The position numbers and the translations under genes are program-made. A stretch of 33,249 nt of DNA from Clostridiales bacterium (GTDB taxonomy: Bacteria; Bacillota; Clostridia; Lachnospirales; UBA12420). The notes under the pieces are model-generated. The model had not been told where the DNA came from. It did not search any database and saw only the letters and a program-made list of their open reading frames with translations. Positions 23,892 to 31,226 of this stretch are shown piece by piece; the stretch's first letter is position 1, and each line of letters starts with the position of its first letter. Location of the stretch: assembly GCA_003452395.1 (NCBI GenBank), contig DMOI01000062.1, positions 1-33,249 of the forward strand. Direction: 5' to 3'.

Positions 23892-25085
23892 ATGGATATC
23901 AAAGAGTTTTATATAAAAAACAAATATAGTATAAATGGTGCAATAAGTGTAGTTATATTTATAATAGCCTTGATACCTATGTATTTATTATATAATTATT
24001 ATAGTAACTATGGAGATGCTATAGACAAAGAAAAAAGCAGGTTAAAAACTGAGGGGATAAATATAGAACAAAAAATAAAGAGAAATGAGGAAAATATAGA
24101 ACTGAAGAAACAGGAAATAAAGGAAGCAGAAAATTACAGCCAAACTATGGCTGAAGATTTAGATAAATATCCTCAGGATGACAGGAAAACAGCGGTATTC
24201 GGTACAAAATTGTATTTATTGGCAATAACCCAAAATGTTGAGGTGACTGCATTAGACGTAAATGAAGAAGGAATAGTACCAGGAGAAATAGAGCAAATAC
24301 CTATTACTCTTAAGTGTAGAAGCGACTATCCAAGTATGATGGTCATTTTAAATAAAATATATCAAAGAAAATTTCTATATATCAAAGATATAGAAATAAA
24401 ACTAGATGGAATTACACTTGGATATAGTCTGGAAATGGTGACACTTGCAAAGAAAATGAACATACAAGATGTTCCAACAAATACAGAGATACAACCAGAG
24501 ACTCCAGAAATAAAGATTGTTATGAGAAGTGATAATCCTTTTGGAAACACATCATCTAGTGTGGAACAACCAATACCAGGAAACGATGTAGTAATAACAA
24601 CGCCTGAGGCACCAAGCAACAATGTGGCACCACCAAATAACAATGATATACCATCAAATAATAATTACCATCAAGTAGAGGTAGAAAGATTATATCCGCT
24701 AGATGTTGACGCAGAGTTAATTCAAGATTACAATGAAAAGAAAAATATTATAAACGATAATATATCTAGTTTTAGTCATAGTATAAGTCTAAAAGCTTCA
24801 GTGGGAACGGAGGTAAAGGCTGTAAAAGATGGAAAGGTAATATTTGTTGGTAAATTTGGAACACATGGAAATAGCATAATGATAGAACACAGAGAAGGAA
24901 ATATAAGTTATTATGGAAACCTAGGAAATGTGACAGTATATAAAGGGCAAAGTATTAAAAAAGGAAAAACAATAGGTTATACAGGAGGCACAGGAGATTT
25001 ATCTGTATCACACTTAAAGTTTGGATATACGATAGATGGCAAGTTCGTAGATCCACAACAATTTATGAATATGACGACTGAGTAA
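23892..25085 (+). CDS. pilO: PilO-like protein fused to a degenerate M23/LytM domain
   Basis: GAGGTGA five bases before 23892 sets the start. Residues 1-10 are cytoplasmic, 14-37 a membrane helix and 42-88 a coiled coil. Residues 95-190 (AVFGTKLYLLAITQNVEVTAL...LGYSLEMVTLAKK) form the PilO-type ferredoxin-like domain. A Pro/Asn/Thr-rich linker (200-262) leads to an M23 peptidase-like domain (265-392) with SVGTEVKAVKDGKVIFVG and GNSIMIEH...YGNL...GQSIKKGKTIGYTGGTG. Of the LytM zinc ligands, H296 is kept, the Asp of HxxxD is replaced, and HLH has become H374-L-K376. Hydrolysis is therefore unlikely; peptidoglycan binding or activation of another enzyme is more likely. Normal PilO is about 200 residues and has no such domain. 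Confidence 0.85.
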   Translation: MDIKEFYIKNKYSINGAISVVIFIIALIPMYLLYNYYSNYGDAIDKEKSRLKTEGINIEQKIKRNEENIELKKQEIKEAENYSQTMAEDLDKYPQDDRKTAVFGTKLYLLAITQNVEVTALDVNEEGIVPGEIEQIPITLKCRSDYPSMMVILNKIYQRKFLYIKDIEIKLDGITLGYSLEMVTLAKKMNIQDVPTNTEIQPETPEIKIVMRSDNPFGNTSSSVEQPIPGNDVVITTPEAPSNNVAPPNNNDIPSNNNYHQVEVERLYPLDVDAELIQDYNEKKNIINDNISSFSHSISLKASVGTEVKAVKDGKVIFVGKFGTHGNSIMIEHREGNISYYGNLGNVTVYKGQSIKKGKTIGYTGGTGDLSVSHLKFGYTIDGKFVDPQQFMNMTTE

Positions 25086-25141
25086 AAAGGGACTAACAGA
25101 CTTTGATTTGACTTTAATGTGAACTGTATCGAGGTGTAGCT

Positions 25142-26836
25142 ATGAAACTTAAAAATAGAAATGGTAATATGGTAATGATTATACTTGTTGTACTTGTTCT
25201 GATGGCTGCAGCTGGAATATATTTTACTCAGGGACTCAGACTCAATAAACAATCTGTATTATATGATGCTTACAAGGTAAAATCAGACATGGGTGCAAAT
25301 CACGGTCTGACGATTTTACTAAAAGATGTAGCAAGTAAATATAAAGATAAACAAGACCCTAATTTTACTACAACAGCATATTTGCCAGATCAACCTAATA
25401 AAGAGTTGCAAATAGAGTATACTTTTGCGACAGCTCAGAACACAGAAACGACAGATTATGTATTAAAACAAAGAACAAAAACAAGTGATACAAATTATAG
25501 ATTTTATGACATGATACCTAGTGTTAGTGAACAATTTCAAGTTGCTCAAGATAATATGCTAGATGATTTGAATATAACAGACGGCACAAGTAAAATCTTT
25601 TCGGGACAAATTGCTGTAACAGGAGTATCAAATAATAACAATAGTACATCGACTTTTTTTATAGTAGCAAACGATAGCACGAATAAAACTTTAAATATAT
25701 ATTCAATGAATGCACTATTAGATGCAAATAAAGCGATAAATCGAATAGGGCCAATATCAATATTAGATTTATATAAACTTAAAGATATCAATTCCACCAA
25801 GGACTCGATAACTATGGACAATCAAATAAAAGCTCAAGCGATATATAATTCGGGCGATGTAAGTACTAACTTATATATAGCAATAACAGACAAAGCAAAT
25901 AACAATATAGATATATTTGTAATGGATGTCGATAATAATTATGCACCAGAGTATATAAAAACTTTAGATACAACACCAGTAGCATCGGAATCTACAGAAT
26001 ATACAATGGATTTTTCAGGAGCATATTTTAATGATGGATTGAATGACAAAAATGGCATATATATTGTAACATCTAGAGCTACAGGAGTAGGTAATAATGC
26101 AGATATAAAGATATATGAATGCTATCCTAAAGATGCTGTTCCAAATATAAGTCAAAAAGGAAATACACTTAACTTAGGGTATATACCGGCTAACTTATCA
26201 TTATCAGCAATTTGGGATTCAGCTATGACTGGACCTCCTATAGATCCAGATATATATCTTAGCATGGTTTTTAGTGATAAATTAACTGTAAATATGTACA
26301 AATTTATAACAGCAGACTTTGTAATTCAAAATAACGATATTATGAACCAAGCACAATGTGGAAATATGGATACAGTTCCTTTTTATAGTAATCAAATTAA
26401 GTTGTTAACAGCATATCATACTGTAGATGGAGTCAAGGCTCATGTGTTGATAGGAAACTCCAATGATAGCAAAATATTTTCATACTACAAAGATATGGGA
26501 GTAGCTGGAAGCTGGAGCAATACTAAAATTAATTTTGCAGTAGATGAAGGAGTTGGAAGAATTTCAGGTGCAGTAGTTAAGCATTATACAAGGGGAGTAA
26601 ATGAATTTAAATTACTTTCAGTAACTCCAACACCAATATTAAAGCATGTTAAGATAATAAATGAACCCACGACCCCAAATATAACAGCATCTGCCTTTTT
26701 AAGACCTACAGATACAGAGGGAGTATCAATAAGCAATATGAGACCTAAGATATCAATAGAATACATGGAAAAAGAAATAGATGAAAGTAGAAGAATTGAA
26801 AAAGTTAACATATTAGAATCTAATATGAATCAATAG
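25142..26836 (+). CDS. PilX/GspK-like minor pilin with large repeat-rich ectodomain (564 aa)
   Basis: The N-terminus KLKNRNG-NMVMIILVVLVLMAAAGIYFTQGL, followed by a basic and polar helix (LNKQSVLYDAYKVKSDMGANHGL), matches the PilX_N pattern; cleavage after G8 is possible. Like GspK/PilX it lacks Glu at +5. GspK-type subunits cap pseudopilus tips. The remaining 500 residues carry repeated strand motifs (STFFIVANDSTNKTLNIYSMN, TNLYIAITDKANNNIDIFVMD, NGIYIVTSR...ADIKIYECY, HVLIGNSNDSKIFSYY). These suggest a beta-propeller of six or seven blades, much like PilY1-type tip adhesins fused onto a pilin stalk. GAGGTG precedes the ATG. Confidence 0.75.
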   Translation: MKLKNRNGNMVMIILVVLVLMAAAGIYFTQGLRLNKQSVLYDAYKVKSDMGANHGLTILLKDVASKYKDKQDPNFTTTAYLPDQPNKELQIEYTFATAQNTETTDYVLKQRTKTSDTNYRFYDMIPSVSEQFQVAQDNMLDDLNITDGTSKIFSGQIAVTGVSNNNNSTSTFFIVANDSTNKTLNIYSMNALLDANKAINRIGPISILDLYKLKDINSTKDSITMDNQIKAQAIYNSGDVSTNLYIAITDKANNNIDIFVMDVDNNYAPEYIKTLDTTPVASESTEYTMDFSGAYFNDGLNDKNGIYIVTSRATGVGNNADIKIYECYPKDAVPNISQKGNTLNLGYIPANLSLSAIWDSAMTGPPIDPDIYLSMVFSDKLTVNMYKFITADFVIQNNDIMNQAQCGNMDTVPFYSNQIKLLTAYHTVDGVKAHVLIGNSNDSKIFSYYKDMGVAGSWSNTKINFAVDEGVGRISGAVVKHYTRGVNEFKLLSVTPTPILKHVKIINEPTTPNITASAFLRPTDTEGVSISNMRPKISIEYMEKEIDESRRIEKVNILESNMNQ

Positions 26837-26857
26837 TTAAAAGAGGGAGGGTCAAAC

Positions 26858-28195
26858 ATGAAAAGAATAATTGGAGTTTTATTGATATTTTGGATGACTA
26901 CATTTGTGACATATGCATCTTCTATTGAAAGTGAAGTAACTTATGGTGAAGTAACAGAAACAACAGAAGGATCAGAAATGACAGAGGGGGAAGAAGGAAC
27001 ATCAAACTTAGCTGACGATAGTTCCGCTGGTAGTGAAGCTGGAAAACAGGTTGGCGCTATAGATGGGACCGCTCAAGGCAAAATAGATTTTTACGAGGGA
27101 AAATCTAATGATTATAAAAGATCTATAATGTCAGACGAACAGATAATTAAAAAGTATAGGTTAGATAAAGAAGTTGAAGATTATAGAAAAAGTTTTTTAT
27201 TAGGATATAAATCTGTATATCAAGAATCATACAAGACCTCATATAGAGAGGGTTTTAATAATGAAGTTATGGAAAGTACATATAACACTGCGGATGTAAG
27301 TTATACTTTAGTTACAATGGATGGAGCAACGATAACAAGTGATGACTCAGTTGTAAGTATGGTATTTGAAGAAGGGGCGGTATATTTACAAAACAATGTA
27401 AGAATAGATAAGAAGAATACGAAATTAACAATAGAAGATTTAAAAAATAGATATATACAAGCATCTAATGTATATAATGTTCAAGTTAAAACAGAAGAGG
27501 GATACATGAATGTATATAAGCCAAGTACATTAAGTTTCAAATATATAGGTGGAGAGAATGTAGGTGTGTATAAGCTTACAGAAGCTGGACTTATATATTA
27601 CGCAAGCGCAGTAAATGGTAGCTCGATAGAGTGTGTGATTGATGAAAGAACGTTTAAGGGTGGAGATTATGTAGTACTTATAGATAAGAATTATAAGGGA
27701 TTGTCAGATATAGATGAAAATTGGGCAAAAGACGAAATAGAGCTAATGGCAAAACGTGGATGGTTAAGTGGATATGAAGACGGAGCATTTAGGCCAAACG
27801 AAAAAGTAACGAGGGCGGAGTATGCAGTAATCCTTTATAATATGTTAGGTTGGTACAATTACGGTATAGCTGACGATGTACAATTATATTTTTCAGATGC
27901 TAATCAGTTAGGAATATGGGGAAGAAAAGCTGTATATGTTGCAGTGGTAGAAGGTATAATAAATGGATATCCGGATGGATCATTTAGGCCTAATAATAAA
28001 ATAACATATCAAGAAGTGGAATGGCTAGTGCAAAGAGTTTATAAAAATAAAGGGTATGCAAACTTCACATGGGAAGACATGGCACAAGTTATGATGGATG
28101 AAAAAGGAGTAATATCTAGGGGACTTACTGACAAATCAAATTTTATAACAAGGGATGAAGTTGCATATATGTTTTATATACTTAATAGAGGATAG
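26858..28195 (+). CDS. Secreted protein with C-terminal SLH domains, last gene of the pilus operon
   Basis: A signal peptide (1-20, ending TYA) is followed by an acidic Thr/Glu-rich stretch (22-62). Next comes a tyrosine-spaced helical segment (YRKSFLLGYKSVYQESYK and onward, 109-133) with YxxGY-like periodicity. An unassigned beta region spans about 145-275. Three SLH domains follow at about 282-333 (WAKDEIELMAKRGWLSGYEDG...VTRAEYAVIL), 342-392 (GIINGYPDGSFRPNNKIT) and 395-445. The first has an intact TRAE motif, so attachment to wall polymer is expected. It lies 21 bases after the PilX-like gene and is closed by a strong terminator, so it is part of the pilus unit; a wall-side pilus collar is a reasonable idea. 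Confidence 0.85.
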   Translation: MKRIIGVLLIFWMTTFVTYASSIESEVTYGEVTETTEGSEMTEGEEGTSNLADDSSAGSEAGKQVGAIDGTAQGKIDFYEGKSNDYKRSIMSDEQIIKKYRLDKEVEDYRKSFLLGYKSVYQESYKTSYREGFNNEVMESTYNTADVSYTLVTMDGATITSDDSVVSMVFEEGAVYLQNNVRIDKKNTKLTIEDLKNRYIQASNVYNVQVKTEEGYMNVYKPSTLSFKYIGGENVGVYKLTEAGLIYYASAVNGSSIECVIDERTFKGGDYVVLIDKNYKGLSDIDENWAKDEIELMAKRGWLSGYEDGAFRPNEKVTRAEYAVILYNMLGWYNYGIADDVQLYFSDANQLGIWGRKAVYVAVVEGIINGYPDGSFRPNNKITYQEVEWLVQRVYKNKGYANFTWEDMAQVMMDEKGVISRGLTDKSNFITRDEVAYMFYILNRG

Positions 28196-28225
28196 TAAAA
28201 AGTAAATAATAAATAACAAACAACA

Positions 28226-28263
28226 CCAATCCTCCTCTTGCACTAAGAGGAGGATTGGGTTTT
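28226..28263 (+). terminator. Strong terminator closing the pilus operon
   Basis: CCAATCCTCCTCTT and its perfect complement form a 14-bp stem around GCACT, followed by GTTTT. Confidence 0.88.
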
Positions 28264-28297
28264 AAATAAATTGTTCAAGGAACGGAGTGAGTGGCAA

Positions 28298-28900
28298 ATG
28301 GAATATAAAGAGATTTCAGATGAGCAAATATTAGAATGGATATATAATGATGAGAAATATGCCATGGACGCATTAATTGATAGATATAAAGAATTTGTAA
28401 AAAGGAAAGCAAGAGCATACTTTTTGGTTGGAGCAGACTCTGATGACATAATACAGGAAGGGATGATAGGCCTGTATAAGGCCATACGAGATTATAAAAC
28501 AGAAAAACAAAGTTCATTTAAAACCTTTGCTAATATGTGTATTGATAGACAAATGATAACGGCCGTAAAGTCTGCAACAAGAAACAAACATAAATTTTTA
28601 AATAACTACATATCATTGAACAGATTAGAATCAAATGAAGAAACTGAGGACATAAGTCTCATTGATATTATGGTTAAAGATGGGGTAGATCCTGAAAAAT
28701 TATTATTAGTTAAAGAAAATATAAAGCATATACAACAAAAAATACAAACTGATTTAAGTGAATTTGAGAGAGATACGTTATTCTTATATTTAAAAGGTAT
28801 GAAATACATAGAGATAGCAACAGAAATAAATGTATCAGTAAAATCAGTAGATAATTGCGTACAAAGAATAAAAACAAAATTAGCAAAAGCGCTTCTGTAG
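28298..28900 (+). CDS. sigH: RNA polymerase sigma-H factor (Spo0H type)
   Basis: Sigma-H directs early stationary-phase, competence and sporulation genes in Bacillota. The 200 residues show region 2 with RKARAYFLVGADSDDIIQEG and MIGLYKAIRDY (37-66), FANMCIDRQMITAVKSATR (77-95, DNA melting and -10 contacts), and region 4 ending in a helix-turn-helix (YIEIATEINVSVKSVDNCVQRIKTKL). The ATG at 28298 gives the standard N-terminus (GGAGTG upstream); the TTG at 28271 has no ribosome-binding site. The C-terminus ends in KALL, where the last codons and the TAG stop come from a copy of a tRNA 5' end. No promoter is evident after the upstream terminator. Confidence 0.93.
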   Translation: MEYKEISDEQILEWIYNDEKYAMDALIDRYKEFVKRKARAYFLVGADSDDIIQEGMIGLYKAIRDYKTEKQSSFKTFANMCIDRQMITAVKSATRNKHKFLNNYISLNRLESNEETEDISLIDIMVKDGVDPEKLLLVKENIKHIQQKIQTDLSEFERDTLFLYLKGMKYIEIATEINVSVKSVDNCVQRIKTKLAKALL

Positions 28901-28911
28901 CTCAGGAGGTA
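28891..28911 (+). repeat. 21-base copy of the tRNA-Thr 5' end overlapping the sigH stop
   Basis: All 21 bases match 29016-29036, the acceptor strand and D-arm of the downstream tRNA, at a distance of 125 bases. The sigH stop TAG is formed by bases that are tRNA positions 8-10 in the other copy. No 3' half of a tRNA follows. A 9-bp hairpin with a seven-base loop (28924-28948) lies where an anticodon arm would be. Confidence 0.9.
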
Positions 28912-28923
28912 TAAGCAGAGAAC

Positions 28924-28948
28924 CAAAATCTGTGTATTTCAGATTTTG
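28924..28948 (+). other. Hairpin after sigH
   Basis: CAAAATCTG pairs perfectly with CAGATTTTG around TGTATTT. There is no T-run, so it is a weak terminator at best. Confidence 0.5.
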
Positions 28949-29015
28949 AGTGAATCGCTTAGTCCAACTAGGATATAAAGGTAGGGGGAAAAGTAAAGAA
29001 ACAAGTACTTAAGGT

Positions 29016-29088
29016 GCTTCTGTAGCTCAGGAGGTAGAGCAATACCATGGTAAGGTATAGGTCAGCGGTTCGATTCCGCTCAGAAGCT
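29016..29088 (+). tRNA. tRNA-Thr (anticodon GGT)
   Basis: A cloverleaf can be drawn by eye. The acceptor stem is GCTTCTG/CAGAAGC and the D-stem GCTC/GAGC. The anticodon stem ATACC/GGTAT encloses loop ATGGTAA, giving anticodon GGT. The variable loop is AGGTC-like, and the T-arm is AGCGG-TTCGATT-CCGCT. The discriminator base is T. The 3' CCA is not encoded and must be added afterwards. It reads threonine codons ACC and ACT. Confidence 0.95.
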
Positions 29089-29140
29089 TAAAAAAATCAA
29101 AAACAAACTAAAACGTCAATTAACAAAATAAAAAAAAGTC

Positions 29141-29253
29141 TGTGGATAACAACACCAGCAGTAATGGTCATCCACAGACTTATACGGATTATCCACAGAA
29201 AAATGGCAAAACACACTCGAAAAATACGAAAAAATTACAGGGAATGTGGATAG
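29141..29253. promoter_or_regulatory. Cluster of four DnaA-box-like sites
   Basis: The consensus TTATCCACA occurs perfectly at 29141-29149 (minus strand) and 29189-29197 (plus), and with one mismatch at 29168-29176 (plus) and 29245-29253 (minus). The first two sites in order also lie in the arms of a 12-bp inverted repeat (29136-29147 with 29170-29181). The rest of this 385-base gap (29089-29473) is AT-rich and contains no gene that I can see. Confidence 0.7.
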
Positions 29254-29473
29254 TTTGAATATCTATATCAATGCTTAGAAACATAAAAAGTGGGTTATAT
29301 CATATTATATTTCGGGGCATAATTAATAAGTTTAAACAGTCTAGGTAAGAAGTTTACATACATTAGTTTAGGTGTTTTTATATTATTTATGGTAATTAGA
29401 ATAACTATTCATTAATATGGATGGCATGTACATAATAAGGTCACAGGTTTAAAAAACGATTGGAGGGGTCTGA

Positions 29474-30754
29474 ATGAATAAACGATACTATAAACTACTT
29501 GGGTTAATAACTCTATTTTTTATATTTTTTTGCAAAGCAAGTTTGGCACATGAGTATTACAATATATTGAATTATGATGTAAATACTACTAAAAATTCTG
29601 TGGATTATATACTTTATATATCGGCAATACTGATGTTAATTATAGTTATCAAATGTTTAGCCATACATAATCAATACAAAACTTCAATAAACAGTGTTGT
29701 AAAAACAATGATGTTTCACCCACCAGCAAATCTAAACCCTTCTGAGATTGGATATATATATAATAAGAATGTTAACAATAAAGATATTACTTCATTTATT
29801 ATTTACTGGGCAAGCAAAGGGTTTATTAATATAAAAGAGGAGGTAGCTCCTTTAGTTGTAGGATTTAAATTCAAAAAATATTATCTTACAAAGATAAAAG
29901 GTATTGAGACAAATGATAGTTATGAAAGAAATTTGTTCGATGGTATGTTCAAATATGCATCTGGGAATGTATTAGATATCTCGAACCTTCAGGATAAGTT
30001 TTATAGAGATGTTAATAAAGCCAAGAAATCTGTGAAAAGTAAAGTTAATAAGGAAGTAGATGTATATGATAAATCTTTTAGAAAGATGATTTTGATAATT
30101 ATAATTATATCTAGTGCTGTTTTTGGTATAGCTACATATGATATTTTTCTTAGTCTTATAGGGAATATTGAAGAAAGCATAAAAACTTCAATATATATAA
30201 CTATATTTCAAACAGCCTTTTTTGTTTTATTTACTATCAAGCTAAGGGATGCAATATCGGACAGAGATGTTTATACAAAAATAATTGATATAATTTCAAT
30301 GATTGTTATTATCTTATTAACAGGAATCATTGCTAGTTTGATTGTAAAAGCGTACCCTTTTGCAATTGAGTCTGGAAGTATGTTGCTTACATACAGCATA
30401 CTTCACATTATTAATATGTTTCTTGTATTTAATACGTTTAAGCTAACAAAAGGTGGAACAATTATTTTAGGGGAAATTCTAGGATTTAAAGAATTTTTAG
30501 ATATTTCAGAGAAAGAGCAGTTAGATGCACTAGCGGATGAAACAGCTTCATATTTCTACAGCATATTACCATATGCAATTGTTTTAGATGGGACAAACAA
30601 GTGGGCATATAAGTTTAATGACTTAGTTTCAGAACCACCAAGTTGGTATAGCTCTAATGATGTAAATACGTTTAGTCCAGCTAGTTTTGCTACTTCTATA
30701 TCGAATTCCATGTCATCAATGTCAAATACTATGAGTTCATATCCCAGCTCATAG
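29474..30754 (+). CDS. DUF2207-like predicted membrane protein (426 aa)
   Basis: The protein has a signal-like N-terminus (7-25, ending LAH) and a membrane helix at about 45-63. Next is the conserved segment PPANLNPSEIGYIYNKNVNNKDITSF...WASKGFINI (83-120), a winged-helix-like part seen in DUF2207 proteins. Four more hydrophobic helices lie between about 205 and 325. The conserved stretch GFKEFLDISEKEQLDALADE...ILPYAIVLDGTNKWAYKF follows. The Ser-rich tail (SNSMSSMSNTMSS) is also usual. The large N-terminal beta domain of most DUF2207 members is missing, so this is a short version. Function unknown. AGGGG precedes the ATG; no partner genes. Confidence 0.8.
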   Translation: MNKRYYKLLGLITLFFIFFCKASLAHEYYNILNYDVNTTKNSVDYILYISAILMLIIVIKCLAIHNQYKTSINSVVKTMMFHPPANLNPSEIGYIYNKNVNNKDITSFIIYWASKGFINIKEEVAPLVVGFKFKKYYLTKIKGIETNDSYERNLFDGMFKYASGNVLDISNLQDKFYRDVNKAKKSVKSKVNKEVDVYDKSFRKMILIIIIISSAVFGIATYDIFLSLIGNIEESIKTSIYITIFQTAFFVLFTIKLRDAISDRDVYTKIIDIISMIVIILLTGIIASLIVKAYPFAIESGSMLLTYSILHIINMFLVFNTFKLTKGGTIILGEILGFKEFLDISEKEQLDALADETASYFYSILPYAIVLDGTNKWAYKFNDLVSEPPSWYSSNDVNTFSPASFATSISNSMSSMSNTMSSYPSS

Positions 30755-30920
30755 CATTTTGGTGGATTATTAAATAGCAGAGACGGATAAAAAATAAAAG
30801 TTAGTAGATATATTGAATACTACAAATATGATTATAATAAAGTATCTGTAGGTGAAGGGTAAGGTAACACTCAGTTTTAAGGGGTAAATATTTTTTGAGA
30901 TAAAATCAAACAAAGATATC

Positions 30921-30953
30921 GTGTAAATACACTGATTATGGTATAATCACAGT
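30921..30953 (+). promoter_or_regulatory. Palindromic promoter region left of the insertion sequence
   Basis: GTGTAAATACAC (30921-30932) is followed by an inverted repeat ACACTGATTAT/ATAATCACAGTGT (30929-30953) that embraces an extended -10 element TGGTATAAT. This looks like a promoter with an overlapping operator. No gene follows before the insertion sequence. The rest of 30755-31005 holds nothing else I can support. Confidence 0.4.
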
Positions 30954-31068
30954 GTAGAATATGATGTTTTTTTTTCGAGTTAATAAAGCCGAAGGTAAAA
31001 CGTAGGGGCGGGCACTAGCGCAATGCTGTCAAACTATTCTGTTGAATTTTGACAGAATTCCCACGTTT

Positions 31069-31102
31069 GTCATTGCGAGCCATGATAATGGCGTGGCAAT
31101 CT
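31069..31102. repeat. REP-like palindrome (TCATTGCGAG...GGCAATCT type)
   Basis: TCATTGCGAGCCAT and ATGGCGTGGCAATCT are imperfect inverted arms around GATA. This resembles the short palindromic 'ATTGCGAG/GGCAATC' elements dispersed in several bacterial phyla. It lies inside the insertion sequence between its left end and the transposase. Confidence 0.5.
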
Positions 31103-31226
31103 GTTTTTAAATATTAAAGTTGTGTTACAAAAGTGCTAAAACACTTGACTTTTTCAAAAGAGCCCAATAATCGAAATGGATACTATAAATAACTAGTATA
31201 CTACTATCGATAAAGGTGGAATACTT

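Noticed and set aside
28946..28979. Promoter for tRNA-Thr made of TTGAGT and TATAAA
   Set aside because: The spacer would be 22 bases, too long for a sigma-A promoter.
29089..29473. Chromosomal replication origin
   Set aside because: DnaA boxes are present, but none of the genes normally beside oriC in Bacillota is in the window, so I report only a box cluster.
31145..31189. Transposase promoter TTGACT with TATAAA
   Set aside because: The two elements are 33 bases apart, so they cannot form one promoter.
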